Assembly: GCA_014859965.1 (NCBI GenBank)
Contig: JACZKQ010000089.1
Coordinates: 179,627 to 243,626 of the forward strand
Length of the DNA: 64,000 nt
Reading direction: 5' to 3'
DNA from: Phycisphaerae bacterium
GTDB lineage: Bacteria; Planctomycetota; Phycisphaerae; Sedimentisphaerales; Anaerohalosphaeraceae
A model generated the notes under the pieces. The model saw only the letters and a list, made by a program, of their open reading frames with translations, was not told where the DNA came from and made no database searches. Both the position numbers and the translations under genes were made by a program. Shown in pieces: positions 10,181 to 19,483 of this stretch. The first letter of the stretch is position 1. Every line of letters begins with the position of its first letter.

Positions 10181-10502
10181 TACTAAACCGCCCCTTTACT
10201 CAATGTTCCAAAATCGACCATCTGTCTGTGTTCCTTGATACAGTCTCAACAATTGACCGCCTGCCGGTTCGGCGGGCCCTGCCCCGCCGCCATTCTTGTG
10301 TACGGTCACTGATATGCGCGGCTTCTTCACTCGCCTTACAACCAGTATAAGGAATATAGTCCGATAGCGCAAAAGCCGTTCGCGAATTTATGTAAGGGCA
10401 AACGCTATTCTCCATATCGGGTAGACTACGCACCCGCGGAAGGGGGAAATACCCCCCCAAGGCATGCAAAGGCCCCCCGGAAATCGTGTCCGGCACTGGA
10501 CG
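10181..10502. other. Intergenic region with solo repeat-end relic
   Basis: About 320 bases between tpx and the response-regulator stop. A 98-codon minus-strand open frame here has no family resemblance. At 10395-10413 the sequence AGGGCAAACGCTATTCTCC matches the terminal repeat of the three-copy element described at 35.7 kb, with one inserted T. The other end of the element is absent. The tpx promoter should lie here but no clear hexamers stand out. Confidence 0.5.
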
Positions 10503-11183
10503 CTATGGTTCGGTATTGACCCACTGAACTGCATACTGCAGCAACTGGGCGGCATCCTCCAGGTTCAGCTTGCTTTTAATATGCGCGCGGTATGTCTCGA
10601 CCGTCTTGATGCTCAAGTGCAGCATCTCGGCGATCTTGCGCGTGCTGTAACCCTGGCCGATCAGACGGAACACCTCCAGTTCCCTGTCGCTCAGATTGCT
10701 CACCGAGGTCCCGGGCCCTTTTCGGCCGCCGGCCACCAGCGACCGCACCATTTGTTCGGCCATGGTGTCGCTGATATAAATCTGCCCCGAGAGCACCTTG
10801 TGAATCGCGTCGACCACCTTTTCGGTCGCCTCCTGCTTCATGATGTAGCCCCGGGCGCCGGCACGGAGCACCCGTTCGGCATAGAGCCCTTCCTCGTGCA
10901 TGGAGATTACCAGTATGGGCAGCTCCGGATAAAGCGCTTTGATGTTCTTCATGAGTTCCAGACCACCCGAGTCCGGCAACGTGATGTCCATCGTCAGCAG
11001 GTCCGGCCGGAGCGCTTTGATCTGCGTCATCGCCTCACGGCCGTTTGCGGCATGGCCGCACACCGCCAGGTCGCCCTGCTGATTAATCAGCGCCGCCAAT
11101 CCCTGCCGGACGATTGGATGATCATCCACGATGAGAATCTTTGTCTTGCTGGCGGCCGGGCCGCCTTCGTACTGTGTATTCAT
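10503..11183 (-). CDS. NarL/LuxR-family response regulator
   Basis: A 226-residue two-component regulator. The receiver domain (about residues 14-132) has acidic residues D20-D21, phosphoacceptor D66 in L-T-M-D-I-T-L-P and a conserved K in I-M-K-Q. A LuxR-type helix-turn-helix follows (about 158-215), with L-S-D-R-E-L-E-V-F and R-K-I-A-E-M-L-H-L-S-I-K-T-V-E. It starts 11 bases after the stop of the histidine kinase gene and is surely its partner. Targets are unknown; the flanking antioxidant genes are candidates. Confidence 0.93.
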   Translation of the reverse strand: MNTQYEGGPAASKTKILIVDDHPIVRQGLAALINQQGDLAVCGHAANGREAMTQIKALRPDLLTMDITLPDSGGLELMKNIKALYPELPILVISMHEEGLYAERVLRAGARGYIMKQEATEKVVDAIHKVLSGQIYISDTMAEQMVRSLVAGGRKGPGTSVSNLSDRELEVFRLIGQGYSTRKIAEMLHLSIKTVETYRAHIKSKLNLEDAAQLLQYAVQWVNTEP

Positions 11184-11194
11184 GAGTCTTCTCT

Positions 11195-12712
11195 CTATTG
11201 AACCGGTTTCTCACGGCAGTTCTCTTGCGGCCACCGGCACGTCACACGTGTCCCCCCGCCGGAGGCCTTCCCAATATGAATGCAGGCGCCAATCGCCTGG
11301 GCACGGTACTCCATAATGCGAAGCCCCATACCGCCGGGTGGAACGGTCTCGGGAAAATCCGCTCCGTCCGACGCAACGGTCACAACATACGCGGCGTCTT
11401 CATGGTTCAGCGAAATGGTGATATTGCGGCAGCGGCCGTGCCGAATGGCATTGGTTATGGCTTCCTGAACGATACGATAGAGATTAATTGCAACCGAAGG
11501 ATTCGATATCTCCGCGTCCTCATCGCGATTGAAAACGCATCCCACTTCGAACAGCGTTTGTGTCGACTTCTTCAGATGCTCCAGGGCCAACACCAGGCCG
11601 CCGCTCTCCACGTCCACCGGGTGCAGGCCCCGGGACAGATTGCGCGTCTGATTGATCGCCTGGTTGATGAGGCCCGTAATGGTCGCGGCTTCAGCCGCCG
11701 TCGTCGGGGTCTGCGCGCCGAGCTTCTGCTCCAGCACTTTGCTCATAATGGCCGCCCCCGTCAACTGCTGACCCAGGCTGTCGTGCAGTTCCCGGCCGAT
11801 CCGGCGCTGTTCGCGCTCGCTGATTTTGAGAATCTCCCCTTCCAGCCGCCGGCGGTCCTCGATCTCACAACGCAGTTTCTCATTGGCCCTCAGCAGCGCG
11901 TCGGTCCGCTCATCGACCAGTCTTTCGAGATTCTGCTGATGGGCCTGCAACGCCTCCTGTGCCCGGTCGCGTTCGCGGATACGACGCGATAACAGCCAGC
12001 CGCCCGCGCCGATGCCTGTCCCGCCAAGGAGCCAGAGCAAACTGTGCCCGGCCGCCAGCGATATGGTGTGCTCGCGTGCAATTTCTTTCAGAGGCTGCAG
12101 AGGCACCGACACGCTGATGCCGCCGCGAATGTCCCCGACTTTGTAGCCCTGCATCCCGTGACACGCCAGGCACGATTCCTCAGTGACCAGCGGGCGAATA
12201 AATCGCATGTAATCCCGGCCGTCCATATCCTCGACGGAAAAGAATTCGACACAACCGGCATCCAGCGCCCGCAGTGCCTGGGCCTCCCATGCATCGGGTG
12301 CATTCTGCGGACAAACCGGTTTAAGACTGGTAATCTTTCCCTTGAGACCATAGCGCTGGCCGCCCAGGGTGTGGACCTGACGCGTCATGTAGGCAGGATT
12401 CAACAGGGTCAGTTTGCGTCCGGAAGGCGTGATAATGTCCCTCTCAGGATTGTCCGCCAGCATTTCGTTAGGGGGCGTCTCGTCCGTGATGGGCACGTAC
12501 ACGCCGCCGTGGACCGAAGCCCACTGGCGATAAGCAATGTCCTTTTCGAAGGCCGATTGCGCCTGAAGCCGCGCGGCCTCCAGCATCTCGCTTCGCTGGC
12601 GGAAAAGGTTCCAGACCAGCACCGCCATCGCAAGCACCGTCCAAAGCACAACCAGCATCAGGACGTATGCCTGGAGACCCCTTAATCGCGTATAAGCACC
12701 CTTTTTTTTCAT
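11195..12712 (-). CDS. Sensor histidine kinase with c-haem-type DUF3365 domain
   Basis: A 505-residue membrane kinase paired with the downstream NarL-type regulator. After a short N-terminus comes a membrane helix (about residues 15-35). An extracytoplasmic Tll0287-like/DUF3365 domain follows, with the covalent haem motif C181-L-A-C184-H185. A second membrane helix (about 218-242), a coiled linker, a HisKA_3 dimerisation box with phospho-acceptor H310 (G-R-E-L-H-D) and a C-terminal HATPase complete it. A haem sensor on the outer face suggests detection of redox state, O2, NO or peroxide. This is inference from the domain family. There is no strong ribosome binding site at the ATG. Confidence 0.9.
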   Translation of the reverse strand: MKKKGAYTRLRGLQAYVLMLVVLWTVLAMAVLVWNLFRQRSEMLEAARLQAQSAFEKDIAYRQWASVHGGVYVPITDETPPNEMLADNPERDIITPSGRKLTLLNPAYMTRQVHTLGGQRYGLKGKITSLKPVCPQNAPDAWEAQALRALDAGCVEFFSVEDMDGRDYMRFIRPLVTEESCLACHGMQGYKVGDIRGGISVSVPLQPLKEIAREHTISLAAGHSLLWLLGGTGIGAGGWLLSRRIRERDRAQEALQAHQQNLERLVDERTDALLRANEKLRCEIEDRRRLEGEILKISEREQRRIGRELHDSLGQQLTGAAIMSKVLEQKLGAQTPTTAAEAATITGLINQAINQTRNLSRGLHPVDVESGGLVLALEHLKKSTQTLFEVGCVFNRDEDAEISNPSVAINLYRIVQEAITNAIRHGRCRNITISLNHEDAAYVVTVASDGADFPETVPPGGMGLRIMEYRAQAIGACIHIGKASGGGTRVTCRWPQENCREKPVQ

Positions 12713-12846
12713 ATTGCCCGGCCGCCATCGCTCCCTGCACTGCTTCCCTTATGATAGCACTCCGGCGGCTACGATGCAAAATACTTTCGCGCGCACGCAG
12801 CCGGGACTAACGGCGGTACACACCAGGCAATCCTCAGTAACATTTT

Positions 12847-14130
12847 CTAAAACGTGTACCGGATGGCTGTGTAAATGTTTGAGTTGTTCTCAAGCTGGCC
12901 GAAAGTCGTATTCGGGTAATCTCCAAAGAAGATGTTGGCCCCCAGTTCGACGGCCATATCGTCGGTGACCTTGTAGTTGATATTGGGTCGAATGTAAGCG
13001 TCCTTGTCGGTCGGAGACCAGAACGTAAAGACAGAACAAGTCAAGGTCTGGTTGAGGAACAGCTTGGTGAGCCGCAGCGTTAGGAGACTGCGGTCACGGT
13101 CGCGCGCCGGGCCCGAGGGCAGCGATTCGAGATAATTGCCGTAGTTGATCATGTGCTCCACGTAGTACTGCACGCCCGCCGTGAAATCGCGACCGATCTC
13201 CTGCGAATAGCCCACAAGGAACCGCAACTCTGAATTGTTCACGAGCGGGTTCGTACCGCTCTGATCGTCGGCCGACTCATAATAGCCGAACTCAATGTTG
13301 CCGATACCTTTGCCGACATTGCCGCGCACGCTGGCGCCGTACACATTCAGATCGGGGAACGTCGCCTGCGGCACAGGGCCAGCGGTCTGACCGCCCGGGC
13401 TTTTCCAATAACCCCAGTAGCCATAGAGCGCGTATTCGTAGTTGTCGATGTTCTTATAGACACGGACAGCAAACTCGTCATCTCGAAACCAGCGGTCCGG
13501 CTTGTCGGTACGCACAATGGCGTTTCGACCGGCAAGGCTTTGCATGTTGCCGTTCCAGTACGAAAGGCGCTCGCCGGTAACAAAGCGGTCCGGATCGAAT
13601 TGCGGTGTATACACAAAATCGACGTTAGCCAGTTCATTGAAGAAGCTTACCTTGCCTGCATCCGAGGGTGCCTTGAGGTACTCCGTATCCCGGCCGATGA
13701 AGAACGACTGATAATCCTTGGGGAACAAGTCGTTTATGAAAATCAGGTCGCCCGTACCCCACGTGAGTATCTGGCGGCCGATCTTCAGGTCCATGTAATC
13801 CGTCGGCCGGGTAAAGATGTTGGCCTCGCGCAGGTCGAATTCCGCTTCCTCCAAAACCAGATCGCCGAGGATGTCGCCCTTGACTTTAAAGTCGGCCCAA
13901 TCGGTGTAATTCGTCGCGTCAAGCTGCAGACGCGTTTCCATGATCGACATGTCTTTCTCAAACGGGTCGTTCCGCGTGCGATAGCCGCCCCGTAATTCAT
14001 AAAAGCCGTTCAGCTCCCACGTATCCCACCAGGACGGCGGTTTTTCCTCTTCCTGACCGTAGCCGATAGCGGCCATGCCGCAGAAGAAAGCCAACAGGGC
14101 GAGAAACCTCGCCGGTGTTTTGTATGTCAT
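12847..14130 (-). CDS. Outer-membrane beta-barrel protein (DUF1302/porin-like)
   Basis: A 427-residue protein with a signal peptide ending near A-I-G-Y-G-Q (residue 25). It has a long run of alternating amphipathic strands rich in Tyr, Asp, Asn and Gly and ends in Y-T-F, the terminal aromatic typical of outer-membrane barrels. Motifs such as I-G-R-Q-I-L-T-W-G resemble DUF1302/alginate-export-like porins. Its ATG overlaps the stop of the LolA-like gene by four bases, so the two are translationally coupled. It is probably the outer-membrane part of the export cassette encoded just upstream. Substrate unknown. Confidence 0.8.
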   Translation of the reverse strand: MTYKTPARFLALLAFFCGMAAIGYGQEEEKPPSWWDTWELNGFYELRGGYRTRNDPFEKDMSIMETRLQLDATNYTDWADFKVKGDILGDLVLEEAEFDLREANIFTRPTDYMDLKIGRQILTWGTGDLIFINDLFPKDYQSFFIGRDTEYLKAPSDAGKVSFFNELANVDFVYTPQFDPDRFVTGERLSYWNGNMQSLAGRNAIVRTDKPDRWFRDDEFAVRVYKNIDNYEYALYGYWGYWKSPGGQTAGPVPQATFPDLNVYGASVRGNVGKGIGNIEFGYYESADDQSGTNPLVNNSELRFLVGYSQEIGRDFTAGVQYYVEHMINYGNYLESLPSGPARDRDRSLLTLRLTKLFLNQTLTCSVFTFWSPTDKDAYIRPNINYKVTDDMAVELGANIFFGDYPNTTFGQLENNSNIYTAIRYTF

Positions 14131-14924
14131 CGAATCGCCTCCCGAGGCGGCCTGCGAAGGTAACGCTCGGTAAAGATATCCCCCACTTTTGTATTGTACT
14201 GCACTCCGGAAAACTCCATGACAGTCGTGCTGCCGGTGTTCAGGTTTTTCACAACGGACTTGGTCACCGTGGGAAAACCCTGTATTTCCTTGACCTCCGT
14301 CGATTCAATTGTTCGATAGAGACGGCCGTTGGTGTCGTAGTATTCCATCTTCATCGGCACGAACGTTTTGCGGTCAATGGTTACGGTATAATAACTGAAC
14401 TCGACCGCTTCGGGCTTCCTGGGGACGTTCTTGATCACGTAGGATGTGTCGGTGGTCTGCACCAGTTCGTGCGCGTCCTCATGCAGCGCCCTGCCGCTAA
14501 CATCCTCATACAGGAAGTCCGAACCGACAAAGCTGGTGCGTTTGTCACTTGCGGCGATACGCCGGACCAGGTCCAGACTGGGCAGATACAGCCAGCGGTC
14601 ATCATCCTTGCCCTCGCCGGTGTGCTTGTGCACCATGAAGCCCATCTTGCGGACGTCGGCGGGCTTGAGAAAATAGACGAAGTAGTTTTGATCGCCGCCC
14701 TCGGCAACGTCTTTCCTGAGAATAGTAAACTCGCGATTGCGCTCCTGTCCCTTACTGTCGGTGATCGTCATGTTCACCGTCGCCTTGCCGTCGTCGCCCT
14801 GGTAATAGGCTACGAGATTGGCTTTGTTGACAATCACTTCCACGTCCGTCAGCGGCTCCGCCTGGGCGACGGCAACGACCGGCAACAATACCGGCATGAC
14901 CAGTAAACTCCACAGCGATTTCAT
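14127..14924 (-). CDS. Outer membrane lipoprotein-sorting (LolA-like) protein
   Basis: A 265-residue periplasmic protein of the LolA-like beta-sheet fold (outer membrane lipoprotein-sorting family, DUF4292/pfam17131 type), which carries a lipid or lipoprotein through the periplasm. A signal peptide ends near V-A-V-A-Q-A. The body has family-like motifs G-F-M-V-H-K, L-Y-L-P-S-L-D-L-V-R-R and S-D-F-L-Y-E-D. The start at 14924 is chosen because GGGAGG lies seven bases before it; an earlier in-frame ATG contains that site. It sits between an RND pump and an outer-membrane barrel, which is the classic layout for lipid export. Confidence 0.85.
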   Translation of the reverse strand: MKSLWSLLVMPVLLPVVAVAQAEPLTDVEVIVNKANLVAYYQGDDGKATVNMTITDSKGQERNREFTILRKDVAEGGDQNYFVYFLKPADVRKMGFMVHKHTGEGKDDDRWLYLPSLDLVRRIAASDKRTSFVGSDFLYEDVSGRALHEDAHELVQTTDTSYVIKNVPRKPEAVEFSYYTVTIDRKTFVPMKMEYYDTNGRLYRTIESTEVKEIQGFPTVTKSVVKNLNTGSTTVMEFSGVQYNTKVGDIFTERYLRRPPREAIR

Positions 14925-15005
14925 GTTCGTACCTCCCATAAAGTTCTCACCAGTCTGATTATAACAGTTAGCCCCGATTATTCCAGCATCGTAATCCCAA
15001 CGCGG

Positions 15006-15194
15006 CTATCCTTTGACGCCCAGCTTCTTTAGAAACGTTATCATCGGACACCAGTTGGTGAACGCCGACTGCACGAGGTTCACAGCAACGAAACCGGTGA
15101 AGAACAGCCAGTACGGCTCATGGTAATGCGATAACAGGATGCTGATGAGCACAAAAGAACCCGCGATGCCTCGAAGATATCTTTCAACAGTCAT
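15006..15194 (-). CDS. DUF2892 (YgaP transmembrane-like) small membrane protein
   Basis: A 62-residue protein of the DUF2892 family. Two hydrophobic helices (about residues 8-23 and 28-46) are followed by the family signature N-W-C-P-M-I-T-F-L-K-K-L-G. Related domains form the membrane part of YgaP rhodaneses and often sit beside ArsR regulators. It starts 23 bases after the RND pump stop and belongs to the same operon. Function is unknown. Confidence 0.88.
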   Translation of the reverse strand: MTVERYLRGIAGSFVLISILLSHYHEPYWLFFTGFVAVNLVQSAFTNWCPMITFLKKLGVKG

Positions 15195-15217
15195 GGTTTG
15201 CTCCTTTCTACACAGGA

Positions 15218-18061
15218 TTAAGCGGCTTCACTTTGCGATTGGACGGCCCGGCATGCCTGGCGCCGTGACATCAGGCCGCACCCGGCCGCCGCCAATACGA
15301 TGACAGCCAGACTCAGCCAAACCAGCCGCGTCCAGCCCAGTCCCCAGTACTGGTGCAGATTCAAGGCCACAAAAACGGCCGCCGCCGCTGCGACACTGAT
15401 GCACATGCCGCAGTTGCAGGCCGCGGAGCGCGGAGCAGTGAGCGGCATGAACAGCGGCTTTTCCAGCAGCCGCAGCATGGCCGGCAGCACAAGCAGCGTG
15501 ATCGCGCCCGAAAGTCCCATGATGGCGCACAGGAAGATGCCCACCGTCTTGTAGGGCATCAGCGGCGCCGCTAACAGCGGCAAAAAGCCGATGGCGATGA
15601 CCAGCACGTTTCGCGTAATCGCCCGGGCCGGCTCGCCGAACATGATCGGTGAACTCGCCTGCCAGGAGCCCGTTTGGCGGTAGGTTTCTCGCGCCCTTTC
15701 CAGGAAGTGAATAGCGAAGTCGACCGCCATGCCTAACGTCAGGGCGCTGAGGACGGCAACGGGCATGTCATAATCTTTGCCTATCAGGCCAATGATGCCG
15801 TAGATCATCAGTATCGTGATCGTCAGCGGAATCATGCATACGATGCCCCACAGCGGCGAACGAAACAGCACGGCCATCATAATGAACACGATCAGGAAGC
15901 TGCCCATGAACGACAACAGCATGCCCCAAACCATCTTGTCCTGCCAGATGGTATTGATGAAGGTCAGGCCTGCCCAGTTGTAGTGGAGCGGCACCGGCGG
16001 CGGATTCTGCTCAAAGAACGTCTCGACCGCCTCGACCACCCGCTGCATGTCACGGTTGTCGCCGCTGGTGAGTTGAATCCACATGTTCGCCGCCGAATAG
16101 TCCTGCGTCACCAGGTGCCAGAGATCGTCTGGCTTGTGGCTGCCCTGAAACTGAATCAGGCACTCGGCCACGATGCCGGGATCGTCCGGAACGATATAGT
16201 TCTCCTGCCGCCCATCGATAAGTTCCTGGTGCACCTTGCGCACCACGTCCGCTACAGAGTTGCTCTTGCCCACGACCGGCAGCTCATTGAACGCCGCCTG
16301 CAATTGAGCGATGTACTTGAGCACCTCGGGCTGCTTAAAGGTCCTGCCCCGCTCCTTCTGCAGGTCGAAGAAACTGGCGATTTCATACCATCCGTCGGCA
16401 AGGTCAGGGTCAATCGCCGCGGCGGCCTTGTTTTCGGCCTCGGCGGCAAGCCGCGCGAGCAATTGCTCCTCGTCAAGGCCGGACGCATCGATAGCAACGA
16501 TCATCGCGTCCGCCTCGGCGGCGGCCTCCGGGATACTTGGATAGTCCGCTTTAAGCGTTTCGGCCGCTTCGGCGAACTGACTGCGCAGCGTGTTTACAAA
16601 GGCCGGCATATCCGGCTCGGATTGCTCCGGCTCGAGAACCAGGTAGGCCATGTACGTGCCGCCGAAGTGCTTGTTGAGTTCAATGTCGGCTTGGCGGATG
16701 GGATGGCCCTTGCTGAACCACTTTACCGGATTGTCATTGATCTGTATTCGTGTTATGCCGTACAGCGAAACGGCGACGATGACAACCATCGCGGCCAGAA
16801 TCGGCTTTGCCGTGCGGTACGTGGCTCCGCCGGCAGCGGTCAGCAGGCGGCTCAGCACATTGGGCTTCTCCGCGTGGTGGGCTTCATGCCCGAAGTTGGC
16901 CAGCGACTTTTCCGGAATCATCATGATATAGGCCGGCACGAAGGTCACCGTGAACAGCCAGGCGATCATTATGCCGACGGCGACGAAGATGCCGAACACC
17001 TGCACGGGGGGTATGGGCGTCAGCGCCAGCGAAGCAAAACCCGCCGCCGATGTCAGCGATGTATAAAGCATCGGAACGAAGAGGTTGCCCATCACATCGC
17101 GAATCGTCTCCCTGCGTCCGGCCTTGGGCGTATAGCGGTCGAAAAACTCCGAGAGAATGTGAACCGAATCCACCACTGCGATCGGCATCAGAAAAATCGG
17201 GATCATCGAACTCATGATGTGGACCGGGTAACCGAAGCCGATCAGCAGGCCCATCGTGGAAATGACGGACACCATGGCAACGATCATCGGTGAAATGACC
17301 AGGACCAGCTTGCGGAAGAAAAGCAGCATAAGGATAAAAATCACAACCATCGCCAATGGCGCTGAAATCGCCATCTGGATAAACATTTCCACGCCAAAGG
17401 TGTCCTCTGCGACAGGAAGGCCGGTCACGTAATATTGTTCGTCGCCGGCAAACGCAGCGGTTTTCGCCTTCAGCTCCGAGTACACGCGATAACTCAGGTC
17501 CTTGCGCGTCAGCGGCAGATACAGGCAGATCGCCCGTTCGTCCTCGGAGATCAGCGTACCCTTCAGCAGCGGATTGCTGAACGCCTTGTCACGGATTGCC
17601 ACAGCTTCGTCCGGGGTTTCGGGCGGCGACTGCATCAGCCACTCGAATTTGACTACACCCGGCTCGCCCTGGGCGATGTGGTCAACGGTTGAAGGCGCGA
17701 GCAAATCGACTTCGATGACGCCTTCTTGCCGGTCGGGATGCAGCGGATCGGGCCAGCGAAGCGTCCGAGCAAACTGCGTCAGTTCGTAGATGCGCGTCAG
17801 GCTTTCGACGTTGAACACGCCGTGCTCGTGCGTATTGTTGACGATTCCAACCACGACGATGTCGCTGAGCGAGAATTTCTCCTTGGTTTCATCGTGGAAA
17901 ACCCGCACCGGCTCGTCCGCTGAAAGCATATTTTCAGGATCGGTGTCCACCCTGATTCGCGGAATCAGGGCCCCCAGAACCACGGTAAAGATAACCATGA
18001 TGACGGTGACGAGTTTGTAGTGCCCGATCGAGAACTCCGTGACGGTTTTCCTTAAGTCCAT
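15218..18061 (-). CDS. RND/MMPL-family exporter
   Basis: A 947-residue resistance-nodulation-division transporter of the MMPL type. It has two repeats of one helix, a large periplasmic loop (about residues 35-225 and 450-650) and five more helices. The second repeat has T-L-G-M-A-V-D-F-A-I-H-F, the RND signature that holds proton-relay acidic residues. A cysteine-rich short segment and two extra helices lie at the C-terminus. Members move lipids, hopanoids or other hydrophobic molecules by proton exchange. Its neighbours (ArsR upstream; DUF2892, LolA-like protein and barrel downstream) suggest one envelope-spanning export system. Confidence 0.9.
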   Translation of the reverse strand: MDLRKTVTEFSIGHYKLVTVIMVIFTVVLGALIPRIRVDTDPENMLSADEPVRVFHDETKEKFSLSDIVVVGIVNNTHEHGVFNVESLTRIYELTQFARTLRWPDPLHPDRQEGVIEVDLLAPSTVDHIAQGEPGVVKFEWLMQSPPETPDEAVAIRDKAFSNPLLKGTLISEDERAICLYLPLTRKDLSYRVYSELKAKTAAFAGDEQYYVTGLPVAEDTFGVEMFIQMAISAPLAMVVIFILMLLFFRKLVLVISPMIVAMVSVISTMGLLIGFGYPVHIMSSMIPIFLMPIAVVDSVHILSEFFDRYTPKAGRRETIRDVMGNLFVPMLYTSLTSAAGFASLALTPIPPVQVFGIFVAVGIMIAWLFTVTFVPAYIMMIPEKSLANFGHEAHHAEKPNVLSRLLTAAGGATYRTAKPILAAMVVIVAVSLYGITRIQINDNPVKWFSKGHPIRQADIELNKHFGGTYMAYLVLEPEQSEPDMPAFVNTLRSQFAEAAETLKADYPSIPEAAAEADAMIVAIDASGLDEEQLLARLAAEAENKAAAAIDPDLADGWYEIASFFDLQKERGRTFKQPEVLKYIAQLQAAFNELPVVGKSNSVADVVRKVHQELIDGRQENYIVPDDPGIVAECLIQFQGSHKPDDLWHLVTQDYSAANMWIQLTSGDNRDMQRVVEAVETFFEQNPPPVPLHYNWAGLTFINTIWQDKMVWGMLLSFMGSFLIVFIMMAVLFRSPLWGIVCMIPLTITILMIYGIIGLIGKDYDMPVAVLSALTLGMAVDFAIHFLERARETYRQTGSWQASSPIMFGEPARAITRNVLVIAIGFLPLLAAPLMPYKTVGIFLCAIMGLSGAITLLVLPAMLRLLEKPLFMPLTAPRSAACNCGMCISVAAAAAVFVALNLHQYWGLGWTRLVWLSLAVIVLAAAGCGLMSRRQACRAVQSQSEAA

Positions 18062-18137
18062 GCTTTTTCCTCAACTAAGCTTGTAAAGTAACCTGTTTGG
18101 GGCAGGTCTATTGCTTTAAAACGCAGAACCCCGTTTA

Positions 18138-18443
18138 TCACAAGGTTTCCTCGCGTTTAGTATCACAATGGTCGTAGATGCAGTAAAGAAGTTTTATGAC
18201 GTTTTTGTTCTTGATGGCGTAGTACATCTTGGCGCCCTCGCGCCGACAGCTCAGCACATCCCGATCACGCATCATGTTAAGATGCTGGCTCGTCATCGCC
18301 TGCTTTTCCCCGAGGGTGTCACAGATTTCCCCCACGCACATCTCACGGTCTTCCAGCAACTCAATAATCCTAAGCCGGGTGGGGTGGCCTACCGCCTTGA
18401 GGACGTTGGCCACTTTTTCAGCAATGTCTTCGCTTATCTTCAT
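18138..18443 (-). CDS. ArsR-family transcriptional regulator
   Basis: A 101-residue winged-helix repressor. The segment H-P-T-R-L-R-I-I-E-L-L begins the DNA-binding domain, with recognition helix region Q-A-M-T-S-Q-H-L-N-M-M. Cysteines in E-M-C-V-G-E-I-C and near the C-terminus (L-Y-C, D-H-C) could bind metal or form a redox or persulfide switch. It lies 76 bases upstream of the RND pump on the same strand and is the likely local regulator. The start at 18443 is chosen for AAGGGTG; a 56-codon upstream extension looks non-coding. Confidence 0.92.
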   Translation of the reverse strand: MKISEDIAEKVANVLKAVGHPTRLRIIELLEDREMCVGEICDTLGEKQAMTSQHLNMMRDRDVLSCRREGAKMYYAIKNKNVIKLLYCIYDHCDTKREETL

Positions 18444-18628
18444 TTTACACCCTTGAATCACCCCAGATGCCCATAACCACTTTCTACTATATGTTGATAT
18501 TCTAATATGGCGGGGCAAAGGTTCGCGCGGAAACACGATTTTTTGCCGAATAGGTGAAAAATATCGGAGGTATGCAACGGCGAGGCTGAAATCCGCGTTC
18601 TCTCGCGGCATATCAAGACAGTCGCAGT

Positions 18629-19483
18629 CTAATTAGTCCCGTCGCACGTGGTCTTCAACATGTAGCGCGTTATGTTGTCATTTTCCATGCCCGCGCGGCA
18701 CAGAGCAAAATCGTACCGCACGGGATCAGTCGGGTGGATTCTGGCGAAGCCCTGTGTTACTTCTACTGCGGTTTTGATAGAGACATTTTGGGGCTCGCAG
18801 AGGTTCAATAAGAGTGAAATACGCGACATATGGACGTCCAAGGGCACAAGCAGCATCGCCGGCGCCACGGACTTCCACACTCCGGCGTCCACTGCGTCAT
18901 CCCGCACCATCCATCGGAGAAACAGATTCAGCCGCTTGCAAGCGCTTTTCCGGGTGGGACTGCTCAGGAGGTACTTCAGGCCGGTTCGGACGCTCCCGCG
19001 ATTTCGCCGGGCATGCTCGGCAAGCAGCGAATCGCAAAACGCCGACAGCGCGCCAATCACATTCTGATGATCGGAACGAATACCTCGAGCAAAGTACGCC
19101 TCAAGGCCTCCGTACTCCAGGAGGACCTTCTTAAGAAGGAACAGCAGGTCGCAAATATCGTCGCCCGATGTGAACCGATGGCGGAAATCGGCGAACACCG
19201 CCCTCTTGCGCAAATCGAAATTGCGTACAAACACCGCCGGGTGCGGCCCCATGAGGCCCAACAAGCGATCCACGCTCTTTTCGATCTGTCGGACACGCCC
19301 ATACGCCAGCACGGCCGCAAGAAATCCGGCGATTTCCTTGTCCGCAGTATGAGCATATCGATAGACAAACTGCAGCGGATCGGGTGCAATCAGTTCGCGA
19401 CGGTTATATCGCGAATAAATCTGTTCCAGGCAGCCTTTCAGCCGCTGTGACCCAACCTGCGCCGCATGGTCACACGGGTTCAA
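18629..19483 (-). CDS. TIGR02757 family protein (DUF2400)
   Basis: This protein matches the TIGR02757/DUF2400 family of unknown function. The recognisable core runs from about L-K-G-C-L-E-Q-I-Y to the end, with [18 protein letters not shown] and P-L-D-V-H-M-S-R as landmarks. The start is uncertain. No ATG lies between the upstream rubredoxin gene and the core. A TTG at 19483 overlaps the end of rubredoxin by 14 bases and a CTG lies at 19441; in-frame ATGs occur only inside rubredoxin. I give the TTG. It appears to be the last gene of the rubrerythrin-nqr operon. Confidence 0.8.
   Translation of the reverse strand: MNPCDHAAQVGSQRLKGCLEQIYSRYNRRELIAPDPLQFVYRYAHTADKEIAGFLAAVLAYGRVRQIEKSVDRLLGLMGPHPAVFVRNFDLRKRAVFADFRHRFTSGDDICDLLFLLKKVLLEYGGLEAYFARGIRSDHQNVIGALSAFCDSLLAEHARRNRGSVRTGLKYLLSSPTRKSACKRLNLFLRWMVRDDAVDAGVWKSVAPAMLLVPLDVHMSRISLLLNLCEPQNVSIKTAVEVTQGFARIHPTDPVRYDFALCRAGMENDNITRYMLKTTCDGTN

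Noticed and set aside
10200..10496. 98-codon minus-strand open frame between tpx and the response regulator
   Set aside because: Low-complexity, arginine-rich end, no homology pattern and it overlaps the element relic; probably chance in GC-rich DNA.
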